From contig CATXJW010000010.1 in assembly GCA_958370325.1 (NCBI GenBank), positions 1-58,442 of the forward strand: a stretch of DNA of 58,442 nucleotides, read 5' to 3'. The notes under the pieces are model-generated. The model searched no databases and was not told the DNA's origin. It saw nothing but the letters and a program-made list of their open reading frames with translations. Shown one piece after another: positions 1-6,933 of this stretch (its first letter is position 1; the number at the start of each line of letters is the position of its first letter). The stretch comes from an uncultured Collinsella sp. (lineage in GTDB: Bacteria > Actinomycetota > Coriobacteriia > Coriobacteriales > Coriobacteriaceae). The position numbers were made by a program, and so were the translations under genes.

Positions 1-86
1 CTCGTGGCGATCAACGCAGCAAGCGCCGCCGTCCCAACAAGCGGGATTTTCGACAACCGGCGAATGTGGGGGTGTAGAACGTACAT
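1..86 (-). CDS. Truncated N-terminus of a putative membrane protein
   Basis: An ATG at 86-84, read leftwards, opens a frame with no stop up to the window edge (28 codons seen). It is preceded by GCGAGG about six bases upstream. The visible peptide begins MYVLHPHIRRLSKIPLVG and continues into an Ala/Leu-rich stretch, so it looks like a short basic segment followed by the start of a membrane helix or signal peptide. Family cannot be assigned from so little. The plus-strand frame over the same bases has no start signal and no recognisable content, so I read it as the shadow. Confidence 0.35.
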   Translation of the reverse strand, partial: MYVLHPHIRRLSKIPLVGTAALAALIAT

Positions 87-404
87 GGGGGCCTCGCTTT
101 ACTCAAGTGAAGTGGACTCATTTCCACGAATAGTACGCCCGATGCCCAATTCCACGTGTCTCATTTCCGCCAACGGCGTGTCTCATTTTTAAAACGAAGG
201 TACTGGGAGAGCATCGTCCAAGCTCAAAGCCCATTTCCGGGATGCATTTTCCGTCGAGTGCCTCAACGGGAAACTACGTCCCATTCCAAAGGCAAATTCC
301 GGGACGCATTTTTCGAAAGTCTGCCCATCCGGAAAGCCCGTCCCACTTTGGACGCATCCGGGCACGGAACCATCGACCTATCAGGCCTCCCATCAATAAA
401 GAGG
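87..404. other. Non-coding region with degenerate short repeats
   Basis: No convincing gene is seen. On the minus strand, which would be upstream of the truncated gene at the edge, AAATGAGACACG occurs twice 22 bp apart (about 155-188), and a diverged AAATGAGTCCAC lies about 40 bp further on. Farther left in that reading there are looser variants containing GGAAATGGG, GGAATGGGACG and GTGGGACG (about 230, 280 and 340) and two GGGAYGCATTTT blocks starting at 239 and 301. They look like decayed tandem sites rather than coding sequence. Confidence 0.4.
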
Positions 405-533
405 CGTCCTCCCGGACGGCGGGGCACGAAGTTCATCGCGAGTTCCGCACGCAAAGAAGGCCACTTAATGTGGCCTTCGTCTTGCGCAGGACTGTAGAGC
501 AGGGAACTTCGTGCCCCGACGCCCGGGAGGACG
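405..533. repeat. Palindromic element, family A copy 1
   Basis: Two 30-bp arms (405-434 and 504-533) are complementary at 28 of 30 positions and enclose a 69-nt core (435-503). The core contains an inner hairpin with an ATTAA-type loop. The same core occurs inverted at 47753-47821, with the same length and 61 of 69 bases identical. The eight differences fall in the inner stem and form four compensatory pairs. The outer arms of the two copies are unrelated. It sits 3' of the flavodoxin-like gene and could also act as its transcription terminator. Confidence 0.85.
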
Positions 534-575
534 TTACATTTAGAAAGATGGACCGACCGCCGTCAGCGATGGGAG

Positions 576-1133
576 CTACTCCCCCAGCACGGCCTTTTTG
601 GCGGCTGCAGCCATGTTGTCCAGATCTTCCTTGGTGGGGTGATCCTTTGCGGCAACCCAGTTGTCGAGCAGCATTCTAAAGCGGGCGTTGTCGGGATCTT
701 GCTCGAGCATGGCCTCGTAGCGCTGTTTGACCGCGGGACCCATCTTGCCCTGGCACATCGCCCAGCCCACCAGCTCGGCATCATCGGCCAAATTGGAGGT
801 CACGCGATCGATAATCTGCTGGTAATAGCTCTGATCAGCACCAAAGCCGCAGGTACCAAAGAGGAAAACGCGCTTGCCGTGCAGAGCGGAGAGCAGCGCC
901 GCGACCGAAGGCGTGCAGGCGCCCTTGTCACACCAAAAACCGACGAGTACCGTGTCGGCCGCGCAGGCACCCTGCGCCTCGCGCGCAACTTGATCTGCAT
1001 CCGCGTCGTCGCTCAGCGCGGCAGCGTGGATAAACTCGACGTCTGCAGCCTGCAGGGCACGCTTGATCGCGCCCGAAACCATCCTGGTATTACCGCTCTT
1101 GCTGTTGACCACCAAAGAGCATGTCATAGTCAC
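576..1133 (-). CDS. Flavodoxin-like domain protein
   Basis: A protein of about 185 residues with a flavodoxin-like fold. The N-terminus reads TCSLVVNSKSGNTRMVSGAI, matching the beta strand plus phosphate-binding loop (S-x-S-G-N-T) that holds FMN in flavodoxins. Later segments such as VLVGFWCDKGACTPSV and GKRVFLFGTCGFG fit the flavin ring-contacting loops. The C-terminal third (VKQRYEAMLEQDPDNARFRMLLDNW) is a helical extension also seen in flavodoxin-family oxidoreductases of gut anaerobes. It is probably a cytosolic electron carrier or flavin oxidoreductase; substrate unknown. I chose the GTG at 1133 because GGGGGAA lies about 9 bases upstream; the GTG at 1163 has no ribosome site and the ATG at 1127 is also possible. 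An iteron-like repeat array lies upstream (1299-1374). Confidence 0.75.
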   Translation of the reverse strand: MTMTCSLVVNSKSGNTRMVSGAIKRALQAADVEFIHAAALSDDADADQVAREAQGACAADTVLVGFWCDKGACTPSVAALLSALHGKRVFLFGTCGFGADQSYYQQIIDRVTSNLADDAELVGWAMCQGKMGPAVKQRYEAMLEQDPDNARFRMLLDNWVAAKDHPTKEDLDNMAAAAKKAVLGE

Positions 1134-1298
1134 GTTGCTCGTTTCCCCCAAAACTAAAGCCACTAATGCAATTTATTAGATGAATATCTTAGTACTAACG
1201 TGACAGATGTAAACCACCTTCTGCCGATTGGCGACGCAGACGACATTTTTGGACAGATTTCGAACAGTATGTACTTCGGATTGAAACCGCCGCAGAAC

Positions 1299-1374
1299 GT
1301 TTCACGAATGGCCGAAAAAATGTTTCACAAAACGCCGTCAAATTGTTTCACGAAATACCGTCAAATTGTTTCAC
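1299..1374. repeat. Four direct repeats with exact 23-bp period
   Basis: GTTTCAC starts at 1299, 1322, 1345 and 1368, an exact 23-bp period. Read on the minus strand the unit is GTGAAACAATTTGACGG followed by a six-base variable part; two units are near-identical and two have decayed. The array lies 165-240 bp upstream of the flavodoxin-like gene and just past the 3' end of the ABC exporter operon. The period of about two helical turns suggests an array of protein-binding sites. The rest of 1134-1449 shows no gene. Confidence 0.8.
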
Positions 1375-1449
1375 GCGCTGGTAGAACGCTATATAACACG
1401 ATCGCTCTATGGGACAAACAAACCTGATTAATTTGCCCCACGGGCTTCC

Positions 1450-3309
1450 TCACTGGGCAAACTGGCTGCGGTAGAGTTCGGCGTAGAAGCCGCCTGCCGC
1501 TAGCAGCTCGTCATGCGTGCCGCGCTCGATAATCTGGCCGTCACGCATGACCAGAATGCAGTCGGCGTTGCGGATCGTCGACAGGCGGTGCGCAACCACA
1601 AAGCTTGTGCGACCGGCCATGAGCTCGTCGAATGCCGCCTGCACCTGCAGCTCGGTGCGCGTGTCAATACTCGAGGTCGCCTCGTCCAGCAGCAAAATCG
1701 CTGGGTCGGTGAGCATGACGCGCGCGATGCACAGCAGCTGCTTTTGGCCCTGGCTAAACGTGCCGCCGTCCTCGCCAATCACCGTATCGTAGCCGCCTGG
1801 CAGCTGAACGATAAACTTGTGCGCGTGCGCGCGCTTGGCAGCCTCGATAACCTGCTCTCGCGTGGCATCCGGGCAACCGTAAGCGATGTTTTCCGCCACC
1901 GTGCCCTCGAACAGCCACGTATCCTGCAGCACCATACCAAAGGCACGGCGCAGGCTTGCGCGCGTGTAGTCACGCGAGGAACGGCCATCGACCGCAATGC
2001 GACCGGCATCGATATCGTAAAAACGCAGCAGCAAATTGATGAGCGTTGTCTTGCCACAGCCCGTAGGACCAACGAGGGCAAAGCGCATGCCGGGCTTGGC
2101 CTCGATGCAGATATCCTGCAGCAGCTTGCGGTCGGGCACGTAGCTAAAGTCCACGTGTTCAAAGGTCACCTCGCCCTGCGGGGCGGCAAGCTCCACGGCA
2201 TCTGGCGCATCGGGCTCCTGCTCGCGCGCATCGAGCAGCGCAAACATGCGGCGCGCCGAGGCGTACGCGGTCTGGATCTGCGTGATGACGTTGGTGACCT
2301 CGTTGAACGGCTTGGTGTACTGGTTGGCATAGGACAAAAAGATCTGCACGCCGCCCACCGTGAGCGCCGCAGGCACGCCCGTGATCACGCCCACGCAACC
2401 GATCACAGCGACCACGGCATAGATGATGTTATTGATAAAGCGCGTGCCGGGGTTGGAGAGCGAACCCATAAACTGCGCGCGCTCACCTGCCGTATAGAGC
2501 TCGGCGTTAAGGGCATCGAAGCGCCGCTGAGCGTGCGGGCCGTAGGCGAAGGCGTCCACCAGCTTTTGCTCACCCACATACTCCTCGATATGACCGCCGA
2601 GTTGCCCTTGAATACGCTGCTGAGCCGTAAAGCTTTTGTTGGAGAGCTTGGCGATGGCGCCAGCTGCAAAGATGGAAAGCGGCGTGACGAGCACCACCAC
2701 GAGTGTCATGGTCAGGTTAATGGAGAGCATAAACGCAAGCGTGCCCACGATGGTGATGACGCCGGTAAAGAGCTGCGTGAAGCCCTGCAGCAGACCATCG
2801 CCCACCTGGTCGACGTCGTTGACTACGCGGCTCATAAGGTCACCGTGGGCATGGCTGTCGATAAAGCTGAGCGGCATACGGCTGAGCTTGTCGCTCGCCT
2901 CCACGCGCATGTCGCGCACCGTTTCGTAGGACAGGCGGTTGACGCAGTAGCCCTGCAGCCACTGGAAGGCCGCAGCACCCATCACGACAATCGCGAGTTT
3001 GGTAACGAGCGGCAGCAGCGCATCGAAGTCCACTCGACCCGCCGCGACGATGAGGTCGATGCCCTCACCGATAAGGATAGGCGTGTAGAGCTGCAGAATC
3101 ACCGAGATGGCGGCGCTCACAAACGACGCCACAAACGAAATGCGGTGCGGTCGGACATAGCCCAGCAGGCGGCGGGTCACCGCGCCCACGGGATAGCGCT
3201 CGGGATCGCCGGGCTGGCGCGGACCGTCGCCCAGGTCGTTGAGGCTATCGTTACCGGACACATTGGCCGTCATCGTGGCGACCGAACCGGAAGAAGTGTA
3301 CGGATTCAT
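1450..3309 (-). CDS. ABC exporter half, canonical ATPase subunit
   Basis: Type IV (ABCB-like) exporter half-transporter: about 330 residues of six-helix membrane domain followed by a nucleotide-binding domain. Walker A is GPTGCGKTT (about residue 412), the signature loop is FSQGQ instead of LSGGQ, Walker B is ILLLDEATSSID with the catalytic Glu present, and the H-loop is VAHRLST. The partner gene upstream ends with TAA directly against this ATG (no spacing), and AGGAGG inside the partner's 3' end serves as ribosome site, so the two are co-translated. Together they should form a heterodimeric exporter of the BmrCD/TM287-288 type; exported substrate (drug, lipid or peptide) cannot be told. The N-terminal 40 residues before the first helix are polar and Gly/Ser-rich. 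Confidence 0.92.
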   Translation of the reverse strand: MNPYTSSGSVATMTANVSGNDSLNDLGDGPRQPGDPERYPVGAVTRRLLGYVRPHRISFVASFVSAAISVILQLYTPILIGEGIDLIVAAGRVDFDALLPLVTKLAIVVMGAAAFQWLQGYCVNRLSYETVRDMRVEASDKLSRMPLSFIDSHAHGDLMSRVVNDVDQVGDGLLQGFTQLFTGVITIVGTLAFMLSINLTMTLVVVLVTPLSIFAAGAIAKLSNKSFTAQQRIQGQLGGHIEEYVGEQKLVDAFAYGPHAQRRFDALNAELYTAGERAQFMGSLSNPGTRFINNIIYAVVAVIGCVGVITGVPAALTVGGVQIFLSYANQYTKPFNEVTNVITQIQTAYASARRMFALLDAREQEPDAPDAVELAAPQGEVTFEHVDFSYVPDRKLLQDICIEAKPGMRFALVGPTGCGKTTLINLLLRFYDIDAGRIAVDGRSSRDYTRASLRRAFGMVLQDTWLFEGTVAENIAYGCPDATREQVIEAAKRAHAHKFIVQLPGGYDTVIGEDGGTFSQGQKQLLCIARVMLTDPAILLLDEATSSIDTRTELQVQAAFDELMAGRTSFVVAHRLSTIRNADCILVMRDGQIIERGTHDELLAAGGFYAELYRSQFAQ

Positions 3310-5166
3310 TTAGCAACCCTCCTTTGCGCAGACGGATGCGGGGGCGGTCGGAGCGGACGCGGGCGCCATACTCCCCTGCTGACCCTCGAGCTCCTCACGG
3401 CGAAGCTGCGACTGACAGATTTCGCGGTAGAGCTGGCAGGTCGTGTACAGCTCATCGTGCGTGCCCAGGCCTGCAACCGAGCCGTGGTCAAGTACGCAGA
3501 TCATATCGGCGTCGCGCACGGTCGAGACGCGCTGGCTCACGATGACGGTCGTGAGCGGCAGCCCGCCCTCGGCGGCACCGCGCACGCTGCGCTCGCGGAT
3601 GGCGTGGCGAAGCGCCGCGTCGGTCTTAAAGTCGAGCGCCGAGGCGGAGTCGTCCATGATCAGAACCTGCGGCGAGCCCACTAAGGCGCGCGCGATGGTC
3701 AGGCGCTGGCGCTGGCCACCGCTAAAGTTCTTGCCGCCCGCCTCGACCGGGGCGTCGAGCCCCTGCGGTTTATTGCGCACAAACTCGCTGGCCTGCGCCA
3801 TATCGAGCGCCGCCCAGAGCTCCTCGTCGGTCGCCGACTCGTCACGCCAGGTCAGGTTGCTGCGGATGGTGCCGCTCACCAGCGACGCGCGCTGCGGGAC
3901 GGTCGCGACCACATGGCGCAGCTGGTCGAGCGGCCAAGTGCGCACGTCGACACCCATCACGCTCACGCTGCCGGTGCCCGCATCGTACAGGCGCGGGATA
4001 AGCGAGACGAGCGTAGACTTGCCGCTGCCCGTGCCGCCGATAATGCCGAGCGTTTTGCCCAGCGGCAGCTCCAGCGTCACATCGTCGACGGCGTTGGCGG
4101 CGCCCGCGCCAAACGAAAAACTCGCATGGTCAAAGCTCAGCGCGGAGACCAGAACAGCGCCACCCGCCAGGTCGCTCGGCTCGGGCAGTGTGACCGGCTG
4201 GTTGCCCTCATCGGTGATGCTCGGCACGCAATTGAGCACCTCGTTGATACGCGACGCACTGGCGCTCGCCTTGGTAAAAACCACGACCAGGTTGGCGACG
4301 TACACGATGGAGGTCAGGGTCTGCGTCATGTAGTTCACAAACGCCATGACCTGGCCCTGCGTGAGCTCGCCCACGTTGACCTGGATGCCGCCCACCCACA
4401 GGATGGCGCACACGCCCAGGTTCATCACAAGAAACGTGACGGGGTTGAGAATCGACGAGAGCTTGCCCACCGCGATGGCAGTATTGGCCTGGTCATCGGC
4501 GGCCTGGGCAAAGCGCTCGCGCTCGTGGTCCTCGCGCACAAAGGCGCGAACCACGCGGGCACCCGAAAGCCCCTCGCGGCAAATGAGCGCAATGCGGTCG
4601 AGCTTTGCCTGCAGCTGCTTGTAGTACGGAATGCAGCGCGCCATGACAAACCAAAACACCAGGCCGATGGCGGGCGTGCAAATCAAAAAGATGATGCCGA
4701 GCTTAAGGTCGATGGCAAGGGCCGCGACCATGGAGCCCACCGCCAGGAAGGGCCAGCGGATGAGCATGCGCACGCCCAGCGCCACAGCTAGCTGCACCTG
4801 GTTGACATCGTTGGTGATACGCGTGATGAGCGACGGCGTGCCAAAGCGATCGAGCTCAGCATAGCTCAGCTTATTGATGTGCCCGTAGAGCGCGCCGCGG
4901 ATGTCGGTACCCATGCCCTGCGAGGTGAGCGCCGCCATCTTTTGGCAGACGAGCGTAAACGAGATGCCGATTACAGCCATGGCGGCGAGCACCGCGCCGT
5001 AACGGACGACGGCGTTGACATCGTGTGCGCCGATGCCCTTATCGATCATCTGGGCAATCACCAGCGGCGTAAGCAAGTCAAAGATCACTTCGATCAGCTT
5101 GCACGCAGGGCCAATCACCATATACCGGCGAAACTTACCACCAAAACGCCTGAGCAGCTCAATCAT
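3310..5166 (-). CDS. ABC exporter half, degenerate ATPase subunit
   Basis: First gene of the exporter pair; six-helix membrane domain followed by an ATPase domain. Walker A is GGTGSGKSTL and the signature is a canonical FSGGQRQR, but Walker B ends LIMDDSASALD (Asp where the catalytic Glu should be) and the H-loop reads VSQRVST (Gln for His). This is the known pattern of heterodimeric exporters in which one composite ATP site does not hydrolyse. The start is placed at ATG 5166, 9 bases after GGGGAG; an in-frame TTG at 5199 lacks a good site. A helical, Gly/Ala/Pro-rich tail of about 40 residues ends EGC. No regulator gene is adjacent, unlike the paralogous pair at 26.4-30.1 kb. Confidence 0.92.
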   Translation of the reverse strand: MIELLRRFGGKFRRYMVIGPACKLIEVIFDLLTPLVIAQMIDKGIGAHDVNAVVRYGAVLAAMAVIGISFTLVCQKMAALTSQGMGTDIRGALYGHINKLSYAELDRFGTPSLITRITNDVNQVQLAVALGVRMLIRWPFLAVGSMVAALAIDLKLGIIFLICTPAIGLVFWFVMARCIPYYKQLQAKLDRIALICREGLSGARVVRAFVREDHERERFAQAADDQANTAIAVGKLSSILNPVTFLVMNLGVCAILWVGGIQVNVGELTQGQVMAFVNYMTQTLTSIVYVANLVVVFTKASASASRINEVLNCVPSITDEGNQPVTLPEPSDLAGGAVLVSALSFDHASFSFGAGAANAVDDVTLELPLGKTLGIIGGTGSGKSTLVSLIPRLYDAGTGSVSVMGVDVRTWPLDQLRHVVATVPQRASLVSGTIRSNLTWRDESATDEELWAALDMAQASEFVRNKPQGLDAPVEAGGKNFSGGQRQRLTIARALVGSPQVLIMDDSASALDFKTDAALRHAIRERSVRGAAEGGLPLTTVIVSQRVSTVRDADMICVLDHGSVAGLGTHDELYTTCQLYREICQSQLRREELEGQQGSMAPASAPTAPASVCAKEGC

Positions 5167-5382
5167 AAAAAGGCGCTCCCCATCATCATTCACACTCAAT
5201 TCGAATCATGATAGTACGGTGAGCCCAAAAGAAGCGTAAACAACTCGTCATTTCTAATGGGATTCGGTTTCCAGAAAAGCGGAGAGGTGCGCATGCCCGG
5301 TCAGCGGCGCGCCAATCGCTTGGTATACTTACTACAGTAGTGCCACCAGCCGAGTCGCCGACCCTTGAAATGAGGTGCCGAG

Positions 5383-6396
5383 ATGAACGACATTCTCGCA
5401 AGAAGAGCAAGACGAGCAACTGTGGGCATCGCCCTTTCCGCGGCACTTGTCGCGGGAATCGCCCCCGCAACGGCGATGGCGGCGGAAACCAGCTCCCCCA
5501 CCGGTGCAGTTGCCTTGCAGACGGAAGATGCGGCCGCCGAAAAAGACAAAGCGTATGCAGCCATGCAGGAAGCGCTCAAAAACCTCGAAGCCGCAAAAGA
5601 CGCCGCAAGTCCCGAGAAAATTGCGAGATTCAATGATGACATTGCCCGTTTTCAAGAGCTCCGCGACAAGATGGTGGCGCAAGCCGCCGAATTGAGGGAA
5701 TCCCTTCCCGCCATGCAAGTGGACGTCGATGCAGCCCAAGCCAAATACGACGAGGCCATCAACCGGGTAAGCGAGCTCCAGGCAGAATTAGATAAGGCAC
5801 TTGAAGCACTCGGCGACGAGGAGCCCAGCACAGCTATTAAGGAGCATATTAAGCAGTTGCGCAGTGAGATCATGACGGCAAAAGCGCAAGAAGACTCCTG
5901 CGAAACGGAGCTCTGCGAGCGCCGCGACGGCCTCAAAAGGCAGGAAAGACGAGTTAATGACTGTGAACGTGCTGTAGAGAAATATAAAGCCAATATCGAC
6001 CAGTTCATAGCCTGGCGAGATGCGCTCCTCGACAATTTGAAAAAAGCGCAAACGGCCTATGACGACGCCTGCAAGGCATACGAAGAGGCAAAGGCCGCGG
6101 CAGACAAGGCCACCTCGCCCGAGATAACGAAACCGACCGAGACGACGCCTCCCTCCAACTCGGCGCAACCGACCGAGGCGACACAGCCCACCGGCTCGTC
6201 CGCGACCGGCAAAAATACCCCGCCAAGCTCCACCAAGCAGGCGAACTCGAGCAGCGGCAAGCAAGCAGATACGACCGCCGGCAAGCTCGCGAACACGGGC
6301 GACGCAGCGCCGAGCGCAATCACACTCGCAGGAATCGCCGCCGTAGGACTCGGAATAACCACCGCAGCCACACGCCGCATCAAGAACTCAAAATAG
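5383..6396 (+). CDS. Secreted coiled-coil protein with LANTG sorting signal
   Basis: 337 residues. The first about 35 residues form a signal peptide (RRARRATVGIALSAALVAG, cleavage near AMAA-E). Residues 50-230 are a Glu/Lys/Ala-rich heptad-like helix, predicted coiled coil, containing the phrase LRDKMVAQAAELRESLPAM. Residues 235-300 are a Thr/Ser/Pro-rich wall-spanning stretch. Residues 302-306 are LANTG, followed by a hydrophobic segment and a basic tail (RRIKNSK). This is a cell-wall sorting signal of the LAxTG type used by class E sortases in actinobacteria; no sortase gene is in the window. A TATACT -10-like box lies at 5324. Function is unknown; a surface or wall-associated structural role is inferred. 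Codon use is more A-rich than in the neighbours. Confidence 0.8.
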   Translation: MNDILARRARRATVGIALSAALVAGIAPATAMAAETSSPTGAVALQTEDAAAEKDKAYAAMQEALKNLEAAKDAASPEKIARFNDDIARFQELRDKMVAQAAELRESLPAMQVDVDAAQAKYDEAINRVSELQAELDKALEALGDEEPSTAIKEHIKQLRSEIMTAKAQEDSCETELCERRDGLKRQERRVNDCERAVEKYKANIDQFIAWRDALLDNLKKAQTAYDDACKAYEEAKAAADKATSPEITKPTETTPPSNSAQPTEATQPTGSSATGKNTPPSSTKQANSSSGKQADTTAGKLANTGDAAPSAITLAGIAAVGLGITTAATRRIKNSK

Positions 6397-6440
6397 CTGC
6401 CAGAACATACTACCTTCGCCAATCCACAAACCCAGAGACA

Positions 6441-6481
6441 AAAGAGGTCCGTTTCCCCAACCCAGGGAAACGGACCTCTTT
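6441..6481. terminator. Strong hairpin terminator, probably bidirectional
   Basis: AAAGAGGTCCGTTTCCC pairs with its complement ending GGACCTCTTT around a short loop. A and T tracts flank the stem, so it can end the LANTG gene on the plus strand and stop reading from the SRP RNA side. Confidence 0.85.
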
Positions 6482-6615
6482 AACTGCAAAATCCAAGCAA
6501 CAGCACCGCCGCCTCTTGAACCACGTAGCCACCGCGCTCCAGACAACGCCAGCGAGCAGCAAAAGGCACGGGATTAAATTATTCAGATAAATGTGACCCT
6601 TCAGGCGGTTTTGGT

Positions 6616-6722
6616 CGGCTACCCGCGAGTGCCGGCAGGGCGCTTGGTAGTCGAGCGATCCCGCAGGCGAAGCCGAGGACCAGCGAGACACCAAGCGCCC
6701 TGCCGGCACTCGCGGGTAGCCG
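6616..6722. repeat. Perfect-armed hairpin element (family B)
   Basis: Two 33-bp arms, 6616-6648 and 6690-6722, are perfectly complementary and enclose a 41-nt core (6649-6689) rich in GAGC/GCGA/GCGAG motifs. The arms include CCGGCAGGGCGCTTGGT. It lies directly 3' of the SRP RNA gene, beyond that gene's own T-tract. The architecture resembles the family A elements but the core sequence is different. Confidence 0.8.
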
Positions 6723-6729
6723 CGGCACC

Positions 6730-6852
6730 AAAAAACGCCTGCGCGCTCGATGGATTCGGATGCCCGACAGAGGCTCCTTATGGCTGCTTCCTTCCGGACC
6801 TGACCAGATTCGGAACATGTCGTCATCCGAACCCATCGAACGCGCTAGGCGC
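6730..6852 (-). ncRNA. ffs: Signal recognition particle RNA, small bacterial type
   Basis: On the minus strand the universally conserved SRP core is present: GGTCAGGTCCGG, then AAGGAAGCAGCC. The flanks pair over a long stem: CGCCTAGCGCGTTCGATGG with the 3' strand CCATCGAGCGCGCAGGCG, ending in six T residues. The length (about 120 nt) fits the 4.5S-type RNA without an Alu domain. It binds Ffh and targets nascent membrane and secreted proteins. The ends are estimated from the closing stem and the T-run. Confidence 0.93.
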
Positions 6853-6933
6853 TCGGTATATCTTACCTGCTCCCGCCCGCCACGGCAAGTGGGGCGAACC
6901 CATCGGATGGATTCGCCCCACTCGTCCATATCG

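Noticed and set aside
1299..1374. CRISPR array
   Set aside because: Repeats are 7-17 nt with no room for spacers and no cas genes nearby; the 23-bp step fits binding sites.
1513..3684. 723-codon plus-strand frame across the ABC exporter
   Set aside because: Antisense shadow of two well-supported ABC genes; Arg/His-rich, no motif.
6483..6612. Minus-strand peptide with a hydrophobic stretch and basic end (LIPCLLLLAGVVWSAVATW)
   Set aside because: Could be a small membrane protein or gene remnant, but it lacks a start codon with ribosome site and its frame runs through the hairpin and SRP RNA.
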